Source of the DNA: Acidobacteriota bacterium
Lineage (GTDB): Bacteria > Acidobacteriota > Terriglobia > UBA7540
DNA length: 38,484 nt
NCBI GenBank assembly: GCA_902812365.1
Contig: CADDZC010000037.1
Coordinates: 1-38,484, forward strand
Reading direction: 5' to 3'
Shown: piece after piece, positions 16,642-24,532 of the stretch
Layout: the number at the start of each line of letters is the position of its first letter
Position numbering within the stretch: position 1 is the stretch's first letter
Made by a program: the position numbers and the translations under genes
Notes under the pieces: model-generated
The model's input: the letters and a program-made list of their open reading frames with translations, nothing else
Database searches by the model: none
Told to the model about the DNA's origin: nothing

Positions 16642-17874
16642 GTGACTTTGGAAGAGATTTCCAACCTCGAAAAGCGGGTGCTCATCCCAACCTATGAGCG
16701 GATGCCGATCCTTGCGGTGCGCGGTGAGGGTTGCTATTTGTACGACGACCGCGGCCGAAGGTACCTGGACTTTTTTGGCGGCTTGGCTGTTTCCAGCCTC
16801 GGGTACGCGCATCCGGAAATCCTCGCTATCGTACGCGACGACTCGGAAACGCTACTCCACGTCTCCAACCTGATCTACCACCGTTACCAGGCTCCTCTTG
16901 CCGAGAAGCTTGCTGGCTTGGCCGGGCTCGAGCGGGTCTTTTTCGGCAACAGCGGCACCGAAGTGACCGAGGGTGCAATCAAGCTGGCCCGAGCCTATGC
17001 GCGTCGCCGTCATTACGCCGAGCCGTTCGAGCGTTACGAGTTGCTGGCTGTCGAGAACTCCTTTCACGGTCGGACGTTAGGCGCACTGGCGGCGACATGG
17101 CCGGAGAAATATCGCAGGCCCTTTGAGCCGCTGGTGCCGGGGGTGCGGTTCGTGCGCCTCAACGACGTCGCGCACTTGCGGGAGAGTTTTACGCGGCGTG
17201 TCGCAGCATTGATCGTGGAGACAATTCAAGGAGAAGGGGGCGTCATTCCGGTTGGCGCCGAATTTCTTCGGACGGCGGCGGAACTGTGCCGCGCGCATGA
17301 CGCCCTGTTTATTTGTGACGAAATTCAATGCGGCCTGGGACGCACAGGATTCCTTTTCGAATTTCAGCGGCACGGCCTCAAGCCGGACGTTGTGCTGGTG
17401 GCAAAGTCGTTGGCTGCTGGTTTGCCCTTGGGCGCGATCATTGCGCGTGAGGCCGTGGCTGAGGCTTTCTCACCCGGGCTCCACGGCACGACGTTTGGGG
17501 GCGGTCTGTTACAGTGTCGTTTGGCGCTCAAGGTGCTTGAGATCATCGAGCGACCGGGATTCCTGAAACACGTCCGGGAGGTGGGGGCTTACTTTCGTCT
17601 TCAGCTCGAGAAGCTTCGGCAGGAATGCCCCGTCGTCCGCCAAGTGCGGGGCGAAGGATTGATGCTGGCAGCTGAGCTCGCGGTACCGGGCAAAGAAGTC
17701 GTCCGGCGGGCGCTTGAAGCCGGCGTCGTTTTGAACTGCACACAGGAAAGAGTGCTGCGCTTTCTGCCGCCACTTATTTTGGGGCGGCATCACGTCGATG
17801 AATTAATCTCAACTCTCAAGCCTATTTTAGCAGCCCTGTCGGTCGACCAGCAGGCCCAGGAGGTTCATGCATGA
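16642..17874 (+). CDS. argD: Acetylornithine aminotransferase
   Basis: 410-residue class III PLP aminotransferase converting N-acetylglutamate semialdehyde to N-acetylornithine. Seen: YLDFFGGLAVSSLGYAHPEI, FFGNSGTEVTEGAIKLARAYA, NSFHGRTLGALAAT, IQGEGGVIP, CDEIQCGLGRTG (PLP-contacting Asp) and the Schiff-base Lys255 in VAKSLAAGLPLGAI. The family usually has SLGGG where this protein has SLAAG. The GTG start at 16642 follows AGGA by 11 nt; no better in-frame ATG is available. It lies 31 bp after argB, and its stop overlaps the argF ATG. Ornithine or 4-aminobutyrate aminotransferases share the fold, but the operon makes ArgD by far the best call. Confidence 0.93.
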   Translation: MTLEEISNLEKRVLIPTYERMPILAVRGEGCYLYDDRGRRYLDFFGGLAVSSLGYAHPEILAIVRDDSETLLHVSNLIYHRYQAPLAEKLAGLAGLERVFFGNSGTEVTEGAIKLARAYARRRHYAEPFERYELLAVENSFHGRTLGALAATWPEKYRRPFEPLVPGVRFVRLNDVAHLRESFTRRVAALIVETIQGEGGVIPVGAEFLRTAAELCRAHDALFICDEIQCGLGRTGFLFEFQRHGLKPDVVLVAKSLAAGLPLGAIIAREAVAEAFSPGLHGTTFGGGLLQCRLALKVLEIIERPGFLKHVREVGAYFRLQLEKLRQECPVVRQVRGEGLMLAAELAVPGKEVVRRALEAGVVLNCTQERVLRFLPPLILGRHHVDELISTLKPILAALSVDQQAQEVHA

Positions 17875-18908
17875 CACCGGTGATGACGGCAGTCGAACGT
17901 CAGCAGGAAAGACTATATGTGTCAGATCTGGTTGCGGATTCGGATCTGACGCGAGAGGACATTGAGTTAATTTTTCGGCTTGCGGACCACGTTAAGAACG
18001 CTCCCCCCGCTTATGCTCGTGCCCTTGAGGGCAAACAGCTGGCCCTGATCTTCGAAAAGCCTTCATTGCGAACCCGGGTCACGTTTGAAGTCGGAATGAC
18101 CAGCATGGGCGGCCATGCTGTCTATCTGGACCACGCGAAGCCGCGCCTTGGTGAACGGGAATCCATTAAGGACGTCGCGCGCAACCTGGAACGCTGGGTG
18201 GATGGCATAGTGGCGCGGACGTTTTCGCACACCTCGGTTGCTGAACTTGCCGAGAACGCTTCCATTCCGGTCATCAACGCGCTGACTGATCTGTTCCACC
18301 CCTGCCAGGCGCTGGCGGACTACTTCACTCTGCGCGAAAAGTTCGGAAGCCTGGAAGGTTTTAAGCTGGCGTTTGTTGGCGATGGCAACAACGTGTGCCA
18401 CTCACTGATGATAACCGGTGCCAGTCTTGGCGCACACATTCTCGTGGCCACGCCGCCCGGATTTGAGCCGAAGTCTGATTTTGTGAAGGCCGCGCAGAAA
18501 ACTGCTCTCGAGCGCGGCTCCACCGTGCGCATTGTCCACGATCCGATCGAGGCTGTGGACGGTGCACAGGCCGTTTACACTGACGTTTGGGCGAGCATGG
18601 GGCAGGAGCATGCGGCCCACCTCCGGGCACAGGTCTTCGCGCCTTATCGAGTGACCGAAGACTTGATGGCTCGCGCGGACTCCGGCGGTGTTTTCATGCA
18701 TTGCCTTCCGGCACATCGCGGCCAAGAGGTCAGCGACGCCGTGATCGATTCGCCACGCTCGATCGTTTATGACCAAGCCGAGAACCGTCTGCATGTCCAG
18801 AAGGCGTTGCTGCTGTTGCTTTTGGGGAATGAAACCTCTTCGAAAGCTCGGGGGGCCGGACGGCGCGCCGAGGAGAAGAATTTCTGCCTGGTGGCACAGA
18901 GCTCGTGA
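17871..18908 (+). CDS. argF: Ornithine carbamoyltransferase
   Basis: 345-residue enzyme making citrulline from ornithine and carbamoyl phosphate. Seen: carbamoyl-phosphate loop KPSLRTRVTFE (63-73), DLFHPCQALAD, an NAD-like fold LAFVGDGNNVCHSL, the ornithine-binding SMG motif in DVWASMGQE, and HCLPAHRG with the active-site Cys. The SMG motif favours true ornithine transcarbamylase over the N-acetylornithine form. The C-terminus carries ~25 extra residues after KALLLLLLGN compared with typical members. The ATG at 17871 overlaps the argD stop as ATGA. Because the enzyme takes free ornithine, an ArgE deacetylase or ArgJ must be encoded elsewhere. Confidence 0.95.
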   Translation: MTPVMTAVERQQERLYVSDLVADSDLTREDIELIFRLADHVKNAPPAYARALEGKQLALIFEKPSLRTRVTFEVGMTSMGGHAVYLDHAKPRLGERESIKDVARNLERWVDGIVARTFSHTSVAELAENASIPVINALTDLFHPCQALADYFTLREKFGSLEGFKLAFVGDGNNVCHSLMITGASLGAHILVATPPGFEPKSDFVKAAQKTALERGSTVRIVHDPIEAVDGAQAVYTDVWASMGQEHAAHLRAQVFAPYRVTEDLMARADSGGVFMHCLPAHRGQEVSDAVIDSPRSIVYDQAENRLHVQKALLLLLLGNETSSKARGAGRRAEEKNFCLVAQSS

Positions 18909-18936
18909 AAGTAGATGTAATACAGAGGAAAACCCC

Positions 18937-19449
18937 TTGGTCACGATTCGAAAAGCCCAACTTGCTGACGTACCTGATTTGTTTGAGATGATTAATCATT
19001 ACGTGGCTCAGAAGATTATGCTGGCGCGAACGCTGACCGATCTTTACGAGTCAGTGCGGGAGTTTCTGGTCGCGGAACAGGACGGCAGAGTGGTAGGTTG
19101 CGGGGCGCTGAAGCTATACAACCCAGAACTCGGCGAGATTCGCTCGCTGTGCGTAGCCCCGGGGATTCAGAGTCGCGGCATCGGTCGCGCGCTCGTTGAG
19201 CGCCTGCTCGGGGAAGCGGCCGGATTCGGTCTGAAAACCGTCTTTGCTCTGACGGTGGCGACCGAGTTCTTCCTGAAATGTGGATTCCGTGAAACCGTTC
19301 GGGAGCGCTTTCCGATGAAAGTGTGGCGTGACTGCTTACGCTGCGAGCGTTACTTCCACTGCCAGGAGAAGACCGTGGCCTATCCGCTTGTTCCTTCCGA
19401 AGAAGCTGAAGTAGCCTCCCACGTGACGGTCAAACAGATGAGTCCGTAA
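18937..19449 (+). CDS. argA: GNAT-type N-acetylglutamate synthase
   Basis: 170-residue stand-alone GNAT acetyltransferase. Seen: the acetyl-CoA loop VAPGIQSRGIGRALVERLL, EIRSLCV before it, and the C-terminal block FFLKCGFRETVRERFPMKVWRDCLRCERYFHCQE, whose Cys-rich form is shared with short ArgA proteins such as the mycobacterial type. It would make N-acetylglutamate, the first step of arginine synthesis. There is no amino-acid-kinase domain, unlike E. coli ArgA. I chose the TTG at 18937: AGAGGA sits ~8 nt upstream and the family begins VTIRKAQLADVPD. The longer in-frame ORF from 18769 overlaps argF. Last gene of the arg operon, 28 bp after argF and convergent with the cobalamin-binding protein gene. 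Confidence 0.85.
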   Translation: MVTIRKAQLADVPDLFEMINHYVAQKIMLARTLTDLYESVREFLVAEQDGRVVGCGALKLYNPELGEIRSLCVAPGIQSRGIGRALVERLLGEAAGFGLKTVFALTVATEFFLKCGFRETVRERFPMKVWRDCLRCERYFHCQEKTVAYPLVPSEEAEVASHVTVKQMSP

Positions 19450-19453
19450 TTGT

Positions 19454-20395
19454 CTAGGGCAATGCCAGGCGGCTGAACTCCAGCCTTGTGAAAGCGTCTT
19501 CGACGGGCGGCGCGCTGAAGAGCTCCGGATGAATCAGATGGGCAAGGATTTCAAGGCTGTCGACAATGCGAGGTCCGGGGCGGCTGAAGTAGGTGGAGCC
19601 GTTGGTAGCGAAAACATGGCCGTCCTGCGCGGCCGGTAGCTCTGAGAAACCTTCGAAGCTAGAGAGTATTTCTCCTTCCCGTTTCGATCGCTCGAGATCA
19701 AACCCGCAGCAAGTGAGCACGATCACTTCCGGCGCGAAGCTGCGGATCTTTTGCCACGGAATGCGGCAGGATGGTCGCAGGTGGTGGGCCAAGTCGTCCA
19801 CGCCACCCGCCAGGTCGACCAGTTCCTTCATCCAGTGTCCGCCGCAGTACGGGGGGTCAACCCATTCGAGGCAAACGACGCGAGGACGGTTGGCGGCAGC
19901 GCTGGTTCTTTCTCGCACTCGATGGATGCGACTCTCGAGCGCGCCCACCACGTCTTCGGCCACCCGTTCGCGGTTCGTTACTCTTCCCACCAGGCGAATA
20001 TTTTCGAGAATATCGGCAAGCCCGTGCGGCTCAAGATTAACCACACGCGGCCGCGACGGCAACTCCGTCACCACCTCCTGCACCCGGTCATAAGGCACCG
20101 CGCATACGTCGCAGAGTCGCTGAGTCAAGATCAGATCCGGCGCGAGCTCCTCGAGTGCGGCGACGTCCAGCTCGTAAAGTGAACCGGCCGAACTGAGGGC
20201 CGTGCCGACCAGACGATCTATTTCGGCGCTCGAGGCCGCAGCCGGGATGCAACTGCGAGTAATTTTTCGCACGCTGCGCGCCTCGGGCGGATAATCGCAC
20301 TCGTGAGTCACGCCGACGAGCGAATCTCCCAAGCCCAGGGCGAACACGATTTCGGTCGAGCTCGGCAATAGGGAACAAATCCGCACCGCAGACAC
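19454..20395 (-). CDS. BtuF-like cobalamin/metal-chelate-binding protein
   Basis: 313-residue member of the type III periplasmic-binding-protein family (BtuF/FepB fold). Seen: RICSLLPSSTEIVFALGLGDSLVGVTHECDYPPEA at the N-terminus, DLILTQRLCDVCAV, EWVDPPYCGGHWMKELVDLAGG, APEVIVLTCCGFDLERS and YFSRPGPRIVDSLEIL. No signal peptide or lipobox is visible, so the protein looks cytoplasmic or is exported in an unusual way. This is common for orphan members annotated as cobalamin-binding. The start is GTG at 20395, or GTG at 20386 with better spacing from GAGAAGG. No BtuC/BtuD genes are nearby. It lies 7 bp after the DUF6580-like membrane protein gene, suggesting a functional pair. Confidence 0.8.
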   Translation of the reverse strand: MSAVRICSLLPSSTEIVFALGLGDSLVGVTHECDYPPEARSVRKITRSCIPAAASSAEIDRLVGTALSSAGSLYELDVAALEELAPDLILTQRLCDVCAVPYDRVQEVVTELPSRPRVVNLEPHGLADILENIRLVGRVTNRERVAEDVVGALESRIHRVRERTSAAANRPRVVCLEWVDPPYCGGHWMKELVDLAGGVDDLAHHLRPSCRIPWQKIRSFAPEVIVLTCCGFDLERSKREGEILSSFEGFSELPAAQDGHVFATNGSTYFSRPGPRIVDSLEILAHLIHPELFSAPPVEDAFTRLEFSRLALP

Positions 20396-20402
20396 CTTCT
20401 CG

Positions 20403-20930
20403 CTAGTTACGGACCGGATTGATCGCTGCTGAACGGCGGCTCCGGAGCCACTGGTAGGAGCCGAACATCACCGCCGCGTAAGTGAGGTCGCCAAGGAGCG
20501 CGTTGCGGAAGAAGGGGAGACCTGCAATGTAGCACTCGGCAAGCCCCGCGAGCGTCTTGGAATACATCACCCCTTCCGCTCCCGCCCAGGTTCCGAAGTT
20601 GCTCACCAGGAAGAAGACAACCGACCCGGCAACCGAAGCGACGGCCACACGAGACGCCGTGATTCTGTCCCTCAACGTCCAGCCGATCATCCCGACCAGC
20701 AGGAAACCGGTCCACGTAAAGGGGCTGAACCACCCATAGTGGCCGTGGTAAAGAAAATGAATCACGGTGAAGTCGCTGGCCATCAACGCGGCCAGCGGCA
20801 CGATAAGCGATACAATCTTCTTGCGGAACGTCGCCCCCCCAAACAGAAACATGGAACCCATCGGTGTCACGTTCCAAGGGTGGGGGGCCAGCCGCAACAG
20901 AATAGCACCCACAATGTAAAGGTAAGCCAT
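20403..20930 (-). CDS. DUF6580-like integral membrane protein
   Basis: 175-residue polytopic membrane protein resembling the DUF6580 family, putative transport proteins similar to ECF transporter substrate-binding (S) subunits. Seen: about five hydrophobic segments, the HPWNVTPMGSMFLFGGATF stretch near residue 17, an Asp-containing MASDFTVIHF segment, the FSPFTWTGF loop, and SNFGTWAGAEGVMYSKTLAGLAECYIAGLPFFRNALLGDLTYAAVMFG, typical of the family. I chose the ATG at 20930 because GGAAGGGAG precedes it. A longer start at 20966 would place the ribosome-binding site inside the gene. The stop is 7 bp before the BtuF-like gene, so the two are co-transcribed. Substrate unknown; a corrinoid is a reasonable guess from the partner. 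Confidence 0.75.
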   Translation of the reverse strand: MAYLYIVGAILLRLAPHPWNVTPMGSMFLFGGATFRKKIVSLIVPLAALMASDFTVIHFLYHGHYGWFSPFTWTGFLLVGMIGWTLRDRITASRVAVASVAGSVVFFLVSNFGTWAGAEGVMYSKTLAGLAECYIAGLPFFRNALLGDLTYAAVMFGSYQWLRSRRSAAINPVRN

Positions 20931-21088
20931 GGTCGCTCTCCCTTCCTCAACCTGCGTGAACATCATAACAAAAATTCAGACTTCTGGGATTAATGAATCA
21001 GGACCAGGAAATTTAGGTGCGAAAATCGGATAGAATGAAGGTCAGTAGGTGCTTACGCTCAGCCAGAGGCCAGGAGACAAGGAGCAAG

Positions 21089-22189
21089 GTGGCAAACCGA
21101 AGAGTCAATTGGCACGGCGACCCGAAAGGCGGTGAGTCCGCTTTTTGGAGGGCGGTGCTCCGCCGCGACGGGAATTTTGACGGCAGGTTTGTCTACGCGG
21201 TCCGCTCCACGGGCGTCTATTGTCGCCCTTCCTGCCCCTCGCGGCGGCCGAACCGCGGCCAAGTCGTGTTCTATTCGACGCCAGCCGCGGCCGAGCGTGC
21301 CGGATTCCGCCCCTGTCGCCGCTGTGGTTCCGCTCAAGCCAGCGCTACTGATCGTTACTCCGACCTCGTGCGACGCATCTGCACCTTGATCGACAGCGGG
21401 TTGGATTCGCTCGATAAACCGCCGGGCCTAGCGTCCTTGGGCGCGACGCTGGAAGCCAACCCTCATCGCGTGGTTCGCGTTTTCAAGTGTGTGATGGGGA
21501 TTACGCCGCGTCAGTACACCGAAGCTCGGCGTCTCCGGCGGTTCAAGGCCGAGCTCAAGAAAGGAGCCAACGTGACCGAAGCACTGTACGCAGCAGGATA
21601 CGGTTCCAGCCGTGCGCTCTACGAGCGCGCGCCGAGCCAACTCGGCATGACTCCCGCCGCCTATCGGCGAGGGGGCGAAGGGATGGTCATTGGTTACACT
21701 ATCGTGGACTCGGCCCTCGGCCGGCTGTTGATCGCGGCCACGGCACGGGGGATTTGTAAGGTGTGTTTGGGCGATGCCGATAAGCCTCTGGTCCGCGCCC
21801 TGCTTGAAGAATATCCTAAAGCCGCAATCTCTCCCGAGCCGAATGGACTGAGGCCTCTGGCCAGGGCCTTCATCGGCCACCTCAATGGCAAGAGTCCCAG
21901 CCTCGACCTGCCCGTCGACGTAAGGGCAACAGCCTTCCAGTGGCGCGTTTGGCAACAGTTGAAGTCTATTCCCTGTGGGGAGACGCGATCTTACTCGGAA
22001 GTGGCACGTGCTGTTGGAAAACCGCGGGCGGCGCGAGCCGTAGCCGGAGCGTGCGCCAGCAATCCGGTGGCGATCCTGATTCCCTGCCACCGCGTGATCC
22101 GCTCCGATGGCAGCTTGGGAGGCTACGGCTGGGGACTGGACCGCAAAAGACAATTGCTTGATCAGGAGCGGCAGCGGAGAGGTCACTAA
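21089..22189 (+). CDS. ada: Ada: methylphosphotriester/O6-methylguanine-DNA methyltransferase and regulator
   Basis: Bifunctional Ada of 366 residues. The N-terminal zinc domain has Cys45 and Cys49 in GVYCRPSCPSRRP and Cys76 and Cys79 in GFRPCRRCGS; one Cys takes methyl from phosphotriesters and turns the protein into an activator. An AraC-type helix-turn-helix region follows (about 95-195, FKCVMGITPRQYTEARRLRRFK, SQLGMTPAAYRRGG). The C-terminal methyltransferase domain has the acceptor Cys in NPVAILIPCHRVIRSDGSLGGYGWG. Start is uncertain: GTG at 21089 with AAGGAG four bases upstream gives the usual family length; GTG at 21017 and ATG at 21035 would add 24 or 18 residues of non-family sequence. 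It reads divergently from the DUF6580 gene. Confidence 0.93.
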   Translation: MANRRVNWHGDPKGGESAFWRAVLRRDGNFDGRFVYAVRSTGVYCRPSCPSRRPNRGQVVFYSTPAAAERAGFRPCRRCGSAQASATDRYSDLVRRICTLIDSGLDSLDKPPGLASLGATLEANPHRVVRVFKCVMGITPRQYTEARRLRRFKAELKKGANVTEALYAAGYGSSRALYERAPSQLGMTPAAYRRGGEGMVIGYTIVDSALGRLLIAATARGICKVCLGDADKPLVRALLEEYPKAAISPEPNGLRPLARAFIGHLNGKSPSLDLPVDVRATAFQWRVWQQLKSIPCGETRSYSEVARAVGKPRAARAVAGACASNPVAILIPCHRVIRSDGSLGGYGWGLDRKRQLLDQERQRRGH

Positions 22190-22357
22190 GAATGACCAAG
22201 CCGTTGCCATAGTGATCCTTTCCGCCACAACACCCGAGACCGTATTCCTCAGCTCAGGCGTGGCCCAGTTGCGTGACCGCCACTCAGGTGCGTGCGGTGA
22301 ACCTTTCTCCCGCTGCCGGAATCTATCATTATAGAAAGGGAGGAAGGAGGGACTGCC

Positions 22358-22678
22358 ATGACGTCGGTACTGAGGCTTTGGTTCTGGGAGGCATCAAAGC
22401 TGGCGTTCGTCGCGCTCGGAATGTTTTATGCGGTCTATGTCTTGGTAACATATTCGAATTCCGGTCCGAATTATCGGCCGAGCCTTGACCCGGACGATCC
22501 CATCCACTCGTTCGAGCGCATTCTCCTGTGGCTAGGTATTAAAATCATCGCCGCGGCTGTGACCGTGGGTAGAAAGGTTTTTGATTACTTGTCGGAGCCG
22601 TCGGCCGATGTCGGCCACTGGGTGATCGGCAAGAGTCCGCTGCTGGAACGGCTCATTGTCCGCAACCGGCCGCGATAG
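22358..22678 (+). CDS. Small membrane protein of unknown function
   Basis: 106-residue protein I do not recognise. One or two hydrophobic segments are visible: residues ~12-31 (KLAFVALGMFYAVYVLVTY) and a weaker one at ~57-69 (LWLGIKIIAAAVT). A polar linker rich in Asp, Pro and Ser separates them, and the tail is basic. The start is well supported: a perfect AAGGAGG (22344-22350) sits 7 nt before the ATG, the best ribosome-binding site in the window. It follows ada by 168 bp and probably has its own promoter. No stronger statement on function is possible. Confidence 0.7.
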   Translation: MTSVLRLWFWEASKLAFVALGMFYAVYVLVTYSNSGPNYRPSLDPDDPIHSFERILLWLGIKIIAAAVTVGRKVFDYLSEPSADVGHWVIGKSPLLERLIVRNRPR

Positions 22679-22948
22679 CACGCTGGTTTCAGAGTATCGC
22701 GGCGCTCAGCCGAGGCGACGGTGTATTGCTTTTCGAGCTCCTGGTCTATTTTTGGCGATCGGCGAGATTTTCTTACCTCCTGAACTCGGCTAAAGAATGC
22801 CTTGCGATGAGCGAGTGACCTACTGTACTCCACTTCGGAAACGGGTAGGTGGGCTGTGCAGGTGATGGAGTCTACCGAGGCACGGATAGCCCCCGGGTCG
22901 GGTAGTAGGTCTAATCCGCGATGGTCGTGTGGCGGGCCGATTCGACTG
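22679..22948. other. Intergenic region downstream of the UxaA-family gene
   Basis: About 270 bp between the convergent small membrane protein gene and the UxaA-family dehydratase gene. On the minus strand an AGGAGG lies near 22775-22781, but no start codon follows at a usable distance, so I do not call a gene. No stem-loop plus T-run terminator was found. Confidence 0.35.
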
Positions 22949-24523
22949 TCACAAGGTGGGCCAAAGCGATTCCCAAATCTTGAACTCATGGTGGTAGCCG
23001 GCCTCCTCAGCGCGGGTGAGCTTTCGACCAGAGACAACCTCGATCGTATCGTAGAAAATTTTGCGGCCCACATCCTCCGTCGTGGCCTTTTTTTCCAGGA
23101 CCGCCCCAGCGTCGATATCGATGTCGCCATTGACGCGCGCGAGAAGCGAGTTGGAACCGATCTTGAGCACCGGCCCCAGGGCACAGCCGATGCCGGTACC
23201 GCGACCCGTTGTGAAGAGTGCTACCTGCGCCCCACTGAGGAATAGTGCGGGAGTGGAGACTTGGTCGTAACCCGGTGTGTACAAAACGAAAAGTCCCCTG
23301 CGGTCACCCAGCCATTCGCCATATTCGACGAGATCTTCAACGATGGAGGTGCCGCCCTTGGCCTTCACTCCGCTGGATTTCAGGTAGATGTTGTAAAGCC
23401 CCCCTTTGATGTTACCCGGTGAAGGGTTGTCGCGGATGTCGCCAAACTCCTTGCCGAAGGAGCGAACGTATCGCTCGTAACGTTTGAGCGCTCGCGCCAG
23501 CTTCCGACCCACTTGGCGCGTGCGGGCGCGGGCAACCAGATCGATCATGGCCGCGCCCTGAAGCTCCGGAATTTCGGGTAGGAGAACGGCCGCTCCGGCT
23601 TTCACAAACATATCCGCAGCCACACCCACAGCCGGGTTCGCCGTGACGCCCGACCAGCGGTCAGAACCTCCGCACTTGGTGCCGATGATCAGTTTGGAGA
23701 CGGACACTGGCTGCCGCTTGCACTGGTTGGCAAAGTCAAGTTGCCTTTCGACCATTTCGAGGCCACGTTCCACCGTTCGCCGGCTGCCACCCGAGTGCTG
23801 GATCACCAGGCTTACGACCCGTTGATTGAAATTCGGAACGGCGGCTTGAAAGACGGGCACCGAGCACTCCACGCACGTCTTGCCACAGCCGAGATCAATG
23901 TAAATCGCTGCTCCCAGATTAGGATGCCGTAAGGTGTCAGCAAGAAGCTGGTTCAGCAACTGGACGGCGCGCCCGTCCGGCATACCACATCCGGACTCGT
24001 GGGAGACGGGGACGACACCATCGACGTTGGGGAATTTCTCACGCGAATAAATCTCGTGCTCGGCGCGGCGCGCGATCTCGTACGCCTCGGTTGAGGAGCA
24101 CATGCCCGAAGTTACGATGCCCACGAAGTTGCGCGTGCCCACGGTTCCGTCGGGCCGCACGTAGCCGTCAAATGTCAGCCGGGCCAGCTCCGGGTCAATC
24201 GGAGTCGGCTGCGGATTGTCACGATAGCGCACAGCCAGCCGCGGCAGGCGGTCTTCGAGATTACTGTCGTTGATTGGGTCGCCGGGATAGACGGTTTTCG
24301 CCGCCAGGCCGATGGGATCGCCCAGCGAGATGTAAACGCCACCCTTGTGGATCTTCTTGATGGCGAAGCTTTGGCCGCGTACCACTGGCCCGGCTAGTAT
24401 GAGTGTGCTTCCACTATACTTGAGTGGCGCGCCCTTTTCGATCCGGTCGGCAGTCACCACGGCGACATTGTCTTTCTCGGGCCGAACGACAATAGCGACG
24501 TCTTCCAAATTCCTCGCTTCCAT
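22949..24523 (-). CDS. UxaA/GarD-family sugar-acid dehydratase
   Basis: 524-residue member of the altronate/galactarate dehydratase family (UxaA, GarD, SuyAB), iron-dependent lyases that remove water from sugar acids to give 2-keto-3-deoxy acids. Seen: an N-terminal SAF-like domain (about 1-100, VAVVTADRIEKGAPL), then the catalytic region with GYVRPDGTVGTRNFVGIVTSGMCS, VSHESGCGMPDGRAV, DLGCGKTCVECSVP, IGTKCGGSDRWSGVTANPAVG, EIPELQGAA and the C-terminal GCALGPVLKIGSNSLLARVNGDIDIDAGAVL. Full length, both halves fused. Last gene of the seven-gene operon, 9 bp after the permease. Which sugar acid it uses is not readable from sequence; altronate, galactarate, or an aldonate made by the operon's dehydrogenases are candidates. 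Confidence 0.85.
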   Translation of the reverse strand: MEARNLEDVAIVVRPEKDNVAVVTADRIEKGAPLKYSGSTLILAGPVVRGQSFAIKKIHKGGVYISLGDPIGLAAKTVYPGDPINDSNLEDRLPRLAVRYRDNPQPTPIDPELARLTFDGYVRPDGTVGTRNFVGIVTSGMCSSTEAYEIARRAEHEIYSREKFPNVDGVVPVSHESGCGMPDGRAVQLLNQLLADTLRHPNLGAAIYIDLGCGKTCVECSVPVFQAAVPNFNQRVVSLVIQHSGGSRRTVERGLEMVERQLDFANQCKRQPVSVSKLIIGTKCGGSDRWSGVTANPAVGVAADMFVKAGAAVLLPEIPELQGAAMIDLVARARTRQVGRKLARALKRYERYVRSFGKEFGDIRDNPSPGNIKGGLYNIYLKSSGVKAKGGTSIVEDLVEYGEWLGDRRGLFVLYTPGYDQVSTPALFLSGAQVALFTTGRGTGIGCALGPVLKIGSNSLLARVNGDIDIDAGAVLEKKATTEDVGRKIFYDTIEVVSGRKLTRAEEAGYHHEFKIWESLWPTL

Positions 24524-24532
24524 AGGCTCATC

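Noticed and set aside
20931-21088. Possible cobalamin riboswitch between DUF6580 and ada
   Set aside because: The gap is too short and I could not find a B12-box-like core.
22770-22790. AGGAGG on the minus strand after the UxaA-family gene
   Set aside because: No start codon follows at a usable distance and no coding frame looks real.
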